Origin: Cannabis sativa
Lineage: Eukaryota > Streptophyta > Magnoliopsida > Rosales > Cannabaceae
NCBI RefSeq assembly: GCF_029168945.1
Contig: NC_083605.1
Location: 27,727,280 to 27,791,279, forward strand
Direction: 5' to 3'
DNA: 64,000 bases
This document shows positions 1 to 11,515 of this stretch, in pieces (position 1 is the first letter of the stretch; every line of letters begins with the position of its first letter). The translations under genes and the position numbers were made by a program. Below the pieces are notes generated by a model. That model ran no database searches. It saw only the letters and a program-made list of their open reading frames with translations, and was not told the DNA's origin.

Positions 1-744
1 ATGTGATATGAATATCTGAGTGTATGTATATGTTATGTGTATATGCATGCTTAAAATGTTATTCGCACTACCAACACTTATACGATTATAGTATAGAGTG
101 CGTTGGTACAGTGAATGTTATCTGAGAGTACCGTGATACCAGCATGAGTACGGTGAGGTACTGGGAGTGCGTGGTATATCACTCAAAGGTACTCAGGGTA
201 TGAGCAAACCCTACCAACACTCGTACATCGAGGTATGTAGTGCATGTGGTATAGTGGTTATACCCTTGTATGGAACGTTCGTACTCATCTGTTAAGCCTT
301 GTAAATAGGTGTATGGGCGCCTAAGTACAAGTCGGAAAATTATATGATTTGTTGTATGTTTTTCTTACTGAGTCTGCTGACTCACAGATCTACTTTCATG
401 TGTAGGTAAAGGAAAGGCGAAGGCTGAACAGGAGTGAACCTGAGCTCAGATGAGATTGTACATGTTGAAGCGGCGCGACCTGGTGTGTTCGGTCTCGGGA
501 CATCTGGGGATTGTATTTTGTTAGTCGCTGTGCGACCTATAAAAAATGTATATTTTGGAATGTTAATTTTACAAAGTTTAAAAACGGGATCCCGACACTT
601 GTAAATATTTTAATATATTATAAAGTTGATTAATTAATACAAAATTTTTAGTTTGACACGTTTTTCAAGAAAATTCTTTGATTAGCAAAGATTTCACCGT
701 AATTGAAAAAGTACTGTAGCGTGCCTTAGCATTAGGGCGTTACA
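1..744 (+). mobile_element. 3' part of a long LTR of the E family, cut by the window edge
   Basis: The right end reads GGGCGTTACA and ends in CA at 744. The last 35 bases resemble the reverse complement of the left end of insertion E (16472 onward): both share TAGCGTGCC followed by a TTAGGG-GTTACA end. It also shares the (A)GGTAAAGGAAAGG-type segment near 411 with E in opposite orientation. The interior has degenerate short repeats with ACNCTCGTAC-like units. No coding sequence is visible. I infer a Ty3/gypsy-type long LTR, but an LTR alone does not fix the lineage. Confidence 0.55.
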
Positions 745-1114
745 AGTTTAATACTAATAGATTAATTAATTATTAAAAATAGTGATGGCATTAAAAACTT
801 GACTAAAACAAAACACTAAAAACGGGTATCATAATGGCATTAAAAATGAGTTCCGCGGATCCCTATTATAAAAGGCTTACAAAAGACTATAAACAAAAAT
901 AATTCAAAACACAAAATCAAAATACACAGCAGATACAGCCAGCCCAAAACAACTCCTGGCAACTCGGCACACAGGCCGGTGGGGTCAATATGTACATTGC
1001 TGGAGAAGACTGTCACCTTATGGTTGATCTAGCTTTTCTTTACCTTGACCTGCACCACATAACACCTGTATCACAAGGACTCAACAAGAAAAGTAATAAC
1101 AATAATCATATAAT
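745..1114 (-). repeat. Non-coding remnant of a related long LTR, first segment
   Basis: No coding potential. The stretch 990-1090 resembles 16770-16870 of insertion E: both have TGTACATT, then a CCTGCAC segment, then a run ending in CAAGAA or CAAGAC. This suggests a diverged member of the same LTR group in the minus orientation. It continues after the solo LTR at 3012. The small plus-strand reading frame at 990-1214 crosses the LTR junction and is not a gene. Confidence 0.4.
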
Positions 1115-3011
1115 TGTTGGGTTTTATGCCCTAAATAAAACTCTCTACAATATGATTAGTTATCAATATAAAAAATTTGAAGTGATTTATGTTTGCATGA
1201 ATTTTACATGCTAATGGTTTAATATGTTTATTACATTTACACACAGAATCAGTTAAATCTAGATCATATGTTTATTCACAATTACAGTATCGTCAACACA
1301 GTGAATGTGATTGTGATCATATGAATCAAAAGACTTGGTCCCTGTTTCATCAGTGTTATTGGATTTACACTAATGTGATAATCAGCGATGATGTGTACTT
1401 ACACTTGGAGTAAGTGTTATGTTCTTTCCAGGACATTAGTAAAGTATACTAGTTTCGAATGTATGGAGTATACATTGGACTGGACCGATATTGCAACTAA
1501 GTTAAGATATTACAAACTTACCGTTATATATATCTTTCCAAGTCAATATCAGTAGTTGATCTTAAGATTAAAAGAATCTAAATCCTGATATGCTTAGGCT
1601 CAACTCAGGAGTACTATTCATGTTCTTTGATTTATTAGTTAAGCCTACTTTTTGGTCAGGGTGATACGTATATTTTGGGAACATGATAGTATGATTGAGT
1701 GGGAGTGCTGAACATAAATATGGAATCTATAGCTTCTACTGGTGTATAGAAGTCAAGTGATGATTCCCTTCGAGCTTAGCAAATAGAAGTAAATGGATGA
1801 GCTCTTGTTTAACTGACTAATTATTAGATCACTAAACACCATTTACAGGTAGCTAAGTGTTTTAAGGGAAAAAATACATTGAGGGGTGAGAACGGTAAAG
1901 AAATCCCATCTTGATGTAGATCATCTATATAGAGGATCTTTAAATCACAATAAGATTATAACAATGGTTAAATGAGATAGCATATTGATATCATGGAACA
2001 TATAATATAATCTATATAAGTCTGAGAGTGCAATTCTAAGTTCTAAGAGTGGATTCAACGAAGATTAATAAGTAGGAATTTACTTGGTAAATTTGGTTCA
2101 CTTATTGGAAGCTCATCATATAGATCCATGGTCCCCATTCTAGTTGAGAACATTCTGCTTGTAAGACTCATTAATTGATTCGTGATTGATCAATTATAAT
2201 TCTAAAGTTAGACTATGTCTAATTTTATGAATTTTCACTAAGTAGGGGTGAAATTGCAAAGAAAAGAGATTCTAGGTTTAATTATTTAATAATGGACTTT
2301 ATATGTCTAGTTAATAATTAAATTAAATGATAATATTATTTAATAATCTATTTTAGTTATTAAATAATTAGTTTTGGCATTTAAAATGTTAAAATTGGAA
2401 AATTGGCGTTTTTGAGAAAATAGAAATAAAATTTGATAAAACTGCAAAATCAAGTGGGGCCCATAAACACACCTTGGCCGGCCACTAATTGTGGATTTTC
2501 AAATTAATATTTTCATTATTTTAATGCCAAATAATTCCTAACCTAAACCTAGTAGTTGCCTATAAATAGAAAGTGATGGCTCAGTCAAATCACAAGTTTT
2601 TCATAACATCTTCTGACAGAAATTTCTCTCTTCAGAAAAACTGAGCCTTCCCCACTTTCTATACCTGGCCGAAATCCCTGTTCTCTTTTCCCTTCATAAA
2701 TTTCGTGACCCTAGTGAAATAGTAAGTGCCCACACACAGCAAGCAGTAACTCAATCATAGATTGGAAGACTGTGAAGGATCAAACTTAAAGAAGAAGGAC
2801 ATTCGGGCTCAGATCTTGATTATACTCTGCTACAGAAAGGATACAAGGGTTAGAGATCTGAGTGGAAGGAGACATTAATTCCGTTGCATCAATGTAAGGT
2901 TTTCTTAACTTTATATGTGTTTCATTTATCGTTTTAGAAAGTTCATATTTAGGGTGTTTAAACAACATACTTGTGAGTAGATCTAAGATCATGGTAAAAT
3001 AAATTCCAACA
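1115..3011 (+). mobile_element. Solo Copia LTR (Angela-like)
   Basis: It begins TGTTGGGTTTTATGCCC and ends ATTCCAACA, with a perfect 5-bp target duplication ATAAT at 1110-1114 and 3012-3016. It has no primer site or internal region, so it is a solo LTR of 1,897 bp left by recombination between two LTRs. A TATA box TATAAATA lies at 2561-2568. It is the same family as the LTRs of B and G. Confidence 0.9.
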
Positions 3012-3829
3012 ATAATTTATTATTCAAATATTATCATTTATACTCAAACAATCAGAATCAAACGATCACGCATTACTCATAAGATGAAATCCAAATCACC
3101 ATTGGCATCTGCCACGAATAAATATCAGTACATAGATTTTTGGTAATACACAACTATTATACCAATAATAGAAATCTTATTCATTTAATAATATAAATTA
3201 TTTATATATGTTACCTCATAAAGTACCATCTACATTACATCATATTGCCTAATCAGGAAAGTCAATGCTTTAATCTGATAATCCTGTATTGCATTGCCTA
3301 ATCAAGCAAGCATGTACCATAGCTTGGCACCCATATATTGCATAATCACATCACCTAATCAAGTTATCCCGTGCTGAAACCTGGCACCCGTATATCACAT
3401 AATTCCATCACCTAATAAGGTGAGCTCGTGCAACAACCTGGCACCAATGTATCGCATCGCCTAATCAGGCGAGCCTGTACCTACGCTCTGTACTCACATG
3501 TCACTGTCGCCCGTACCTAATAAGGTATGTCGCCAGGAAGAAATCCAACAACAGTTTCAATCTATCCCATAGCCGGACATTCTCATATCACTATCGCCCA
3601 TACCTTATAAGGTACGCCGCCGGGTATATCGCATCACCTCATAAGGTGAGCCTGTATATCACATTCATGGTATCGTCACATTATCATTGTTTAATCAATC
3701 AATGTTTTTATTATATAACAATAATATTCATATCTTAATCCCAATAACAATCAATTCTCAACAATATTAATTGCATTACAACACAACATGCTATGCAGCA
3801 CAATATACTTTTCTTATCTTTGGTCCAGA
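3012..3829 (-). repeat. Long-LTR remnant with degenerate tandem repeats
   Basis: Continuation of 745-1114 after the solo LTR. From about 3240 to 3660 it is built of degenerate units of roughly 50-60 bp around a CGCCTAATCAGGCGAGC-like palindrome (CCTAATCAAG, CCTAATAAGGTGAGC, CCTAATCAGGCGAGCCTGTAC and others), alternating with CTGGCACCC. Similar repeat-rich structure is seen in E. No coding potential. It ends where R1 begins near 3830. Confidence 0.45.
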
Positions 3830-5104
3830 GTTGGGATTGATTTTACCAAGATCTAGATTTATTAACATGTATGTTCCATTAACACCCTAAATATGAATTC
3901 TCTAATATGATGAAATTAAACACAAAAGAGTTTAGAAAATCTTACATTGATGCAGCGAAATAATAATGACTCCTTCCGCTCAAATCTCTAATCCTTGTTC
4001 CTTCCTGTCGCAGAGTATTAACAAGATCTGAGCCTGGATCTCTTTCTCTCCTTCGGATTGGTTACCACCGTCTTTCGCACTATGATTGAGTACTTGAGTT
4101 GCTATTTATGGGACTGATACTCTATCACTATGGCTCGAATTGGTGAAGAGCAATGAAAAAGGTGCGAAATCACTATGAAAGGAGTCTCTCATCTACTAGT
4201 TGTCTGGCAGAGTTAGAAAACTAAATTTGGTAGGCTAAAGGGTTGGATGAGTTGAGAGCATCATGTTCCTTTTATAGTATTTCAACTAGGGTTTAGGATT
4301 TAATTATATGGATAAAAAAGAATAAAATAATGGGAAAAAATCACACTAAGTGGCCGACCACTAATGGGTCTCACTATTTACAATTTTGTCACTTTATTTC
4401 AACTACTTATTCTTCTTTTAATAATGCCATATTTTCCAATTTTAATCTTATAAATGTCAAAACTATTTATTTAATAATTATAATAAATTATCAAATAAAA
4501 TTTCCATTTATATGATTTATTAATTAGGCCATACAAAGTCTCTTAACTAACAAATAAACCCCAAAATCTCTTTTCTTCACAATTAAGCCCTTGCTTAGTG
4601 AAAATTCATAAATAAGACATAGTCTAATTTTAGAATTATAATTGATTAAATAAAATCAATTAACTGAGACTGCAACCAGTATTATTTCAACTAGTGTGGG
4701 GACCATGGGCCTATATAATCAAGCTTCCAACAAGTAGATCTAGAATTTACTAGTAAATTCTCTAACTTATTAATTCCTCCTGTGCCACTATAGATTCAGA
4801 ATTACACTTTTAATTATATAGAACGCTTTATACGTACCCATATATAGATACGTTATGAATTATCCATTGTTACAATCTAAATAGTCAAAGCTCCTCCACA
4901 GATGATCAACATCGAATACAGACAAATTTACCATTTTACCCTTCAATGTATTTTATCCTTAAAACACTTAGCTACTTATAAATGATATTTCAGTAAACTA
5001 ATATAATTACTGAAATGAGGCCTCAATCATTTATCTCTATTAAGCCAAGCTTGAATAAAATTATCGTTTTACTTTTAAATACTTATAGAAGCTATAGATT
5101 CCAT
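3830..5104 (-). mobile_element. Reverse Copia LTR R1, first segment
   Basis: From about 3830 the sequence matches the reverse complement of the Copia LTR end: TTTTACCAAGATCTAGATTT, then a GCAGCG-AATAATGACTCC segment, continuing collinearly to GAAGCTATAGATTCCAT at 5104. Element B interrupts it there, duplicating TCCAT (5100-5104 and 15148-15152). The left edge is diverged (TTGGGATTG instead of TGTTGG), so the start is approximate. No coding potential. Confidence 0.7.
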
Positions 5105-6999
5105 TGTTGGGTTTTGTGCCCTAAATAAAACCCTTTACAATCTAATTAGTAATCAATATAAGAAATTTGAAGTGACTTATGTTTGCATGAATTTTACATG
5201 CTAATGGTTTAATATGTTTATTACATTTACACATAAAATCTGTTAAGTCCAGATCATATGTTTATTCACAATTACAGTATCGTCAACACAGTGGAATGTG
5301 ATTGTGATTATATGAATCAAAAGACTAAGTCCCTGTTTCATCAGTGTTTTAGATTTACACTAATGTGATAATCAGCGATGATGTGTACTTACACTTGGAG
5401 TAAGTGTTATGTTCTTTCCAGGACATTGGTAAAGTATACTAGTTTCGAATGTATGGAGTATACATTGGACTGGATCGATATTGAACTTACTTAAGATATT
5501 ATAAACTTACCGTCATATCTTTCCAAGTCAATATCAGTAGTTGATCTTAAGATTAAAAGAATCTAAATCCTGATATGCTTAGGCTCAACTCAGGAGTACT
5601 ATTCATGTTCTTTGATTTATTAGTTAAGCCTACTTTTGGGTCAGGGTGATACGTATATTTTGGGAACGTGATAGTATGATTGAGTGGGAGTGCTGAACAT
5701 AAATATGGAATTTATAGCTTCTACTGGTGTATAGAAGTCAAGTGATGATTCCCTTCGAGCCTAGTTAAATAGAAGTAAATGGATGAGATCTTATTTAAGT
5801 GACTAATTCTTAGATCACTAAACATTATTTACAGGTAGCTAACGGTTTTAAGGGGCAAAATACGTTGAGGGGTGAGAACGGTAAAATTATCCCATCTCGA
5901 TGTAAATCATCTATATAGAGGATCTTTGATCACAATAAAATTATAACAATGGTTAAATATGATAGCATATCTATATCGTGGAACATATAATATGCTCTAT
6001 ATAAGTCTGAGAGTGCAATTTTAAGTTCTAAGAGTGGATTCAACGAAGAATTAATAAGTAGGAATTTACTTAGTAAATTTGGTTCACTTATTGGAAGCTC
6101 AGCATATAGATCCATGCTCCCCATTCTAGTTGAGACTATACTGCTTGTAAGACTCAATAATTGATTTGTGATTAATCAATTATAATTCTAAAGTTAGACT
6201 ATGTCTAATTTGTGCATTTTCACTAAGCATGGGCGAAATTGTAAAGAAAAGAGATTCTAGGTTTATTTATTAATTAATAGACTTTATATGTCTAATTAAT
6301 AATTAAATTAAATGACAATATTATTTAATAATCTATTTTAGTTATTAAATAATTAGTTTTGGCATTTAAATGGTTAGAATTGGAAAATTGGCGTTTTTGA
6401 AAAAATAGAAATGAAAATTGTGAAAACTGCAAAAACCAAGTGGGGCCCATTACACACCTTGGCTGGCCACTTAAGCAAGATTTTCCAATTAATATTTTCA
6501 TTATTTTAATGCTAAATAATTACTAACCTAAACCTAGTAGTTGCCTATAAATAGAAAGTGATGGCTCCGTCAAATAACAAGTTTTCAACAAGCTTTCAAG
6601 CTTTCTGTCAGAAAATTACTTTTTTAGAAAACTGAGCCTTCCCTCTCTCTCTCTATAGCCGAACTTAACCCTCTCTCTTTTCCTCTTCATAATTCCGAAA
6701 CCCTCAGTCATAGTGTAGTGCCCACACACAGCAAGTGGTACCTCAATCATTGATTGGAAGACTGTGAAGGATCACACACAAAGAGAAGGACATTCGGGCT
6801 CAGATCTTGATAATACTCTGCGACGGAAAGGATACAAGGGTTAGAGATCTGAGTGGAAGGAGACATTATTTCGCTGCAACCAATGTAAAGTTTTCTTAAC
6901 TTTATATGTGTTTATTTATCGTTTTAGAAAGTTCATATTTAGGTGTTAAACAACATACTTGTGAGTAGATCTAAGATCCTGGTAAAATAAATTTCAAAA
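5105..6999 (+). repeat. 5' LTR of element B
   Basis: Starts TGTTGGGTTTTGTGCCC. The 3' end is mutated to TTTCAAAA where the 3' LTR has TTCCAACA. A TATA box TATAAATA lies at 6546-6553. The small minus-strand reading frame inside (5930-6157) recurs in other LTR copies and is not a gene. Confidence 0.9.
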
Positions 7000-7001
7000 A
7001 C

Positions 7002-7020
7002 TGGCCTCAGAGCTATGGTA
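7002..7020 (+). other. Primer binding site of element B
   Basis: TGGCCTCAGAGCTATGGTA lies two bases after the 5' LTR. It is a close variant of the TGGTATCAGAGC site complementary to the 3' end of plant initiator methionine tRNA, the usual Copia primer. Confidence 0.85.
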
Positions 7021-7261
7021 ATTGATTTGCTTGCAAGAAATTTGGACTTTAAAACGATTTTTTTGTGATTTGGATGGTTTCATGTTGTGTTGTGTGTTAT
7101 ATGATTATTGATTGATGTTTATGAATTTTCTTGAAAAATAATTGAAATTTTGTTTCTGGAATTATTTTTGTTGGATAGTATGGAAAAAATTAAGCAATTT
7201 ATTTTTTTACAGAACTCAATTTGGATTTAATTTGAATCAGTTATGATTTTTTGAAGTTTCA

Positions 7262-7450
7262 AAAAATATCAGGGTCGTGCAACCCACTCACGAGCGCGGA
7301 TGAGGGTGACACCCTCGGACAGCACGCGTTCAGACAGTCGCTCGACCGAGCTTTTGTCTGAAACTCATCCCTGCGTGTGCGGAATAGGCCACATGCAGCC
7401 TCCTGCGCCGAGGGACCTCGGCCATGCACTCCCACTTGCGCGCGGGTAGT
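7262..7450 (+). other. GC-rich island in the AT-rich leader of B
   Basis: About 190 bp of GC-rich sequence set in DNA otherwise dominated by A and T. It carries short repeated words (CTCGGACAG, TTCAGACAG, CTCGACCGAG, CGAGGGACCTCGG). The minus-strand frame at 7259-7456 exists only because of the base composition. A different GC-rich segment sits at the same distance after the primer site in D (36703-36870). Confidence 0.6.
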
Positions 7451-8263
7451 ATGCACAGCATACTGGCCGTACAGCTTGCATTTTTTTTTTCGTTTTTCTT
7501 CGATTTTTCATGCTATTTCATGGATTTAACTTCCGATTTTTTGTGTAGTTTTGTATTTAGATTTTTACTTTTCAATTTTCAAATCTAATATCAGAAATAA
7601 ATTAACTTGATTTTTTTAAAAAAAATTAATTTTAGATATTAGTGTAATTTGAATTTGAAAACAAGTAAATATCTATCTTTTTGCTTGATTTTTGTCTTAT
7701 TTTTAAATTTGATTATATCTTATCTTATTTTTAAATTTATGGTTAGATATTAAATTTTTTAAATTAAATATTTTTTTAAATAATTTGACCTTATTTAAAT
7801 TTAAAATAAGATAACTATAGTCATGATATTTTGAATAGAAATAAGATATTTTGCTAACTTTTAAATTTTGTTATTTTATTTATTTAAATTAAATCATAAA
7901 ATCTGAAAAAGATATTCATTTATCTTTTTTAATTTTTATTGAATATTTAATTTATAAAATAACATTAATTTTTTTTTTTTAAAAAAAATAGTTAGCAAAT
8001 TTTGAAATGATATTTAGGTTAGTTGAAATCTAATTATTCAAAATTGTAGGTTTAATTTTAAATATTATTTTATTAATTTCGAAAATATATATTTTTTACT
8101 ATTTTATTATTTTTTTTTCAAAAATTAATTATTTAAAATTAAATAAATCCTACATCCAACTATCCAGTTAACCTTGTTGCAGGATTATGTGTTTTAGCTT
8201 ATGTGTAAGTTTTATAAAACCTATTATTGTTGATCTAAATTGCCATGGTTAACTTGTTGACAG

Positions 8264-8328
8264 ATCCAATGATCTGATTTTAACCCATGGTTCAATTGAC
8301 GATAGGTCAAGTAAATAATTTGTAACAG
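8264..8328 (+). other. Possible leader exon and splice donor in B
   Basis: A 65-base block lies between an acceptor-like TTGTTGACAG (ending 8263) and a donor-like AACAG/GTAAAT (GT at 8329). The same block occurs in C (donor at 20511) and G (donor at 46739). A matching acceptor, ATTATTTTGTAG, lies just before gag (ends 10634). Splicing of this leader is inference. Confidence 0.35.
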
Positions 8329-8554
8329 GTAAATTTTACAATCTTCTTTCATCAGTGTATGACCTAGCAACATGATAGGATCCATCCAAATGTGTGCCTG
8401 TGTGAGCCTATATGTTTATTTTATTATATAGATGCATATAGGTTGTTACTAAATAAAATGTCACACCATGATAGATTTTATTTAGGTCCATTTAGTTTTT
8501 GGACCTATTCAATTAATAACAGTTATTTATTTTAAGGTTAAATTCCTCTCTTTT

Positions 8555-8647
8555 GGGCCTTGTGTGAGAGTTGGGGGCCATTAGAAGTGGGTACGACATA
8601 CTGAACCCAGCTCCCCCTCACATGAACTACCCCAATTGTGAAGGCCC
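8555..8647 (+). promoter_or_regulatory. Conserved GC-rich stem-loop block in leader of B
   Basis: 93 bases framed by complementary ends GGGCCTT and AAGGCCC, with a second inner pair TTGGGG and CCCCAA and an internal GGGT/ACCC pair. Nearly the same block is present in C, D and G at the same leader position, while surrounding AT-rich sequence is much less conserved. A role as RNA structure (packaging, translation or dimerisation) is inferred. Confidence 0.6.
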
Positions 8648-10140
8648 ATTTGCCTGATTTGAATAACTGTGCTAGGTTAATTAAATTAGTTTAACCTAAT
8701 AAAATTGATTAGCAACATAATTAACTTTGAAAAGATATGAAATTTATTTTCATTTTAATATTTTAAAGTTAATTTTAAGAAAAACACTCTTAGTTTTAGA
8801 TATTGTTTCTAGACAAACTATTTGTATTTTTCTTGTATTTAATTAAATAAAGAATTTTAACTAACTAGATTCTTTCTGAAGCTTATTTAATTAAATATTC
8901 CTATTTAAGTTATAAATTAGTTACTTTAACTGATTTTTCATATCTAACTTAAATTTGAATATTTTATTTAAAATTAAGTTGAGGAATTCTAGGCATTAGT
9001 TATTAAAGATTCTTAAGATATTTTTTTACGTTAGTTTTAAACTTAAAATGGAATATTTTTCAAATTAAGTGGTTACAACTTAATTTTTGATATTTAATTA
9101 AATTTAAATTTAAAAATATTTAAGTTCTAGATTTTTTCTATAACAACTCAAATTAGATATTTTTTTAAATTTTGTGGAAAAGATACTTAGTCAACTAAGA
9201 TATTTTCTAGATAGTTATTTCTAGACTACTTATTATTATTTCTAATATTAAATAGGAAAATATTATACATTGTGAAATTAATTATTTAAATAATTAATTT
9301 TGGTACAATTTATTTTAAGCATATTTTTTCCTAGTATTAAACTAGAAATTAATAATTAAGCCTCTCTACACTTAATTATTTATTTATTGAATTTAATACA
9401 TTTAATTAAATTGAAAATTAAATATCTAAGTTGATTTTCATCATGATACTTAAATATTTCTTTTTCATGACACTTAATTAAATAAAAAATTATTTTAGTT
9501 GAAATTTATTTTTTCAACTTAAATTTCAATAATTTTTCAAAATATATTTTTCTTTATTTTATTAATCAATTTCGATTTGCATTTAATTATGCTAGATGTT
9601 TTTGAATTTGTCTTTAAAAATAGATTAAGTTGTAAATTAATTATTTATTTTAATTAATTTTTGGACCAACTTAAATCAATGATTTTTTCATTTATTGATT
9701 AATTTAAAATAAATGAATTAAAGTATATATAATTAGAAATTGAATTAATTAGTCAAAGGAAAATCTAGATATTTGATATTTTTGCTTGAAGTATTTTTTC
9801 TAAGTAGTTATTATTTAAGTATTTCGAAAATAGTAAAGTTTTTATACTTTCTTTTTCAAAATACAATAAATATATTCTCTAGAAAATTTAATTCGAGTTG
9901 CAAATTAATTTAAATTAATACAACTTAAATTAATTTTCTTAATATTTATATATAAAATTACTGCTGAGATGGAAATAATTCAATTTATTTCAATCACCAT
10001 CTAAGTATAATTTTATAAATATTAAATTAAATTCTAATTTAGAATTTTAATTCTAAATTCGATATTTAATGAATATAATTTATTATAAATAATAAAGAAA
10101 ATACATTTTAAATGATGAGCTTTATTATTATTAAGATATT

Positions 10141-10510
10141 CGATCTCCATTGTTGGTTTTACATAGCTTTTGTTTTAGTGAGTAATCCTCCCTAATGGAG
10201 GAACGTTCATTAGCAAGTTAGCACCGTTTAATCTCGAAAGATAAGTAGCTTTGTAAGTGTTTTATATGGTATGGATCACCCTAATGGTGGCGACTATATT
10301 TGACTTACAAAATATGAAACAATGGTAGAAGCTCATAAGATAGAATAGCCTTGACTCTCGCCTAAACGGGACAACGCTGGATTCCAATCTTGATCGAATA
10401 AAAGGTTGCTAGATTGTTTAACATTTTAGATGAGCTGACAACTCTATTCAATGGATGGTAGCTTTGACTCTCGCCTAAACGGGACACTGATATCAGTTTG
10501 TTGAAAACCT
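10141..10510 (+). promoter_or_regulatory. Conserved leader cassette with stem-loops upstream of gag in B
   Basis: Contains hairpin TCCTCC-CTAAT-GGAGGA (10186-10202), palindrome GAACGTTC, hairpin CACC-CTAAT-GGTG (10277-10289), and two identical copies of TTGACTCTCGCCTAAACGGG (from 10351 and from 10464), each able to form CTCG/CGGG with a six-base loop. It is followed by palindrome CTGATATCAG. The cassette recurs in C, D and G. Probably part of the RNA packaging or dimer signal; this is inference. Confidence 0.55.
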
Positions 10511-10648
10511 TGGACATTATTTAGGATTGTATTTTTTAGTATTTTCTCTTATCATTCCTACATGCTACGTGCTTATAATTTCTGAATTGGATTTTGTGTT
10601 AAACCATTATTGATTTCTATTTATTATTTTGTAGTATCCTGTATAACC

Positions 10649-11515
10649 ATGATGAATTCCATGTTATCACTCTTGACCGAAAATAAGCTGAATGGATCTA
10701 ACTTTCCAAAATGGAATGAGAACATTAATATTACTCTCATAGGAGAAAGTGCCTTGTTTGTGTTAACTGAGCCGTCTCCTGAAGTGCCGGGGGACAATGC
10801 ATCCAAAGCTGTGAAAGAAAAGTATGAGCGTTGGCAGAAAGCTAATGACAAAGCTCTATACTTCATGCTTTCTAGCATGGTTGACACCCTTAAAACTCGG
10901 TTTTCTAAAACCGAAAAGGCTGTTGAAGTTATGACGAAGTTAACTGAACTATTCGGTAGGGCATCTCTTCAGTCTTGCTTTGACGCGACTAAGAAATACA
11001 TCAATGCACGGATGGAACCCCATCAAAATGTGCGTGATCATGTTCTCCTAATGGCAAGTTATTTCCAAGAAGCCCAGGATCATGGTGCTGAAATGGATCA
11101 CACTACTCAAGTAAGCCTTATCTTGAATAGTCTGACTCCATCATTTCTGCCCGATACATCAAATTATGTCATGAATAAAAAGGACATAGACTTTCATGAG
11201 TTAATCAATGACCTTCAGACATATGAAAATTTGATTGGAGGCCCCAAGAAGAAAGGGGGTAAACCTCAAAATTCTGGCAATGGTAATGGGACAGTCAAAC
11301 CTGAGGCAAATGTTGCCTCTACTTCTAAACCCAAATCTAAGAAGAAGTGGAGAAACACCAAAAAGCGTGCCAAAGCCATGAAAAACAAAAAGGCTGCTGC
11401 TTCTGCTGATGCACTCAAAGGAAAGTGTTTCTACTGCAATGAGAAAGGTCATTGGAAACCCCAATGTCCTAAACTTGTTGCAAAGAAACAAGGTATTTCT
11501 TTCTATAAACTTTAA
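10649..11515 (+). CDS. gag: Copia Gag polyprotein of element B
   Basis: Capsid-nucleocapsid protein that would form cytoplasmic virus-like particles packaging the element RNA. About 288 residues from the first ATG of the ATGATG pair; a further in-frame ATG at 10610 exists, but the copy in G starts at the position equivalent to 10652. The N-terminus has LTENKLNGSNFPKWNENI, typical of plant Copia Gag (DUF4219/UBN2 group), then an alpha-helical capsid region with LNSLTPSFLP, a basic Lys-rich linker, and one CCHC zinc knuckle CFYCNEKGHWKPQC near the C-terminus. It ends GISFYKL. There is no stop or frameshift, unlike every pol region here. A donor-like AACAAG/GTATTT lies inside the last codons (see 11493-11591). 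Confidence 0.9.
   Translation: MMNSMLSLLTENKLNGSNFPKWNENINITLIGESALFVLTEPSPEVPGDNASKAVKEKYERWQKANDKALYFMLSSMVDTLKTRFSKTEKAVEVMTKLTELFGRASLQSCFDATKKYINARMEPHQNVRDHVLLMASYFQEAQDHGAEMDHTTQVSLILNSLTPSFLPDTSNYVMNKKDIDFHELINDLQTYENLIGGPKKKGGKPQNSGNGNGTVKPEANVASTSKPKSKKKWRNTKKRAKAMKNKKAAASADALKGKCFYCNEKGHWKPQCPKLVAKKQGISFYKL

Noticed and set aside
3240..3660. Regularly spaced repeats suggesting a CRISPR array
   Set aside because: Units are degenerate, spacers are not unique and the sequence is a plant LTR; no CRISPR context.
5930..6157. 75-codon minus-strand frame, repeated at 14087-14314 and 44378-44605
   Set aside because: It recurs because it lies in the same part of homologous Copia LTRs; it has no recognisable domain and is broken in other LTR copies.
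7259..7456. 65-codon frame in the GC-rich leader island
   Set aside because: High GC content lengthens chance frames; no homologous frame exists in the other elements.
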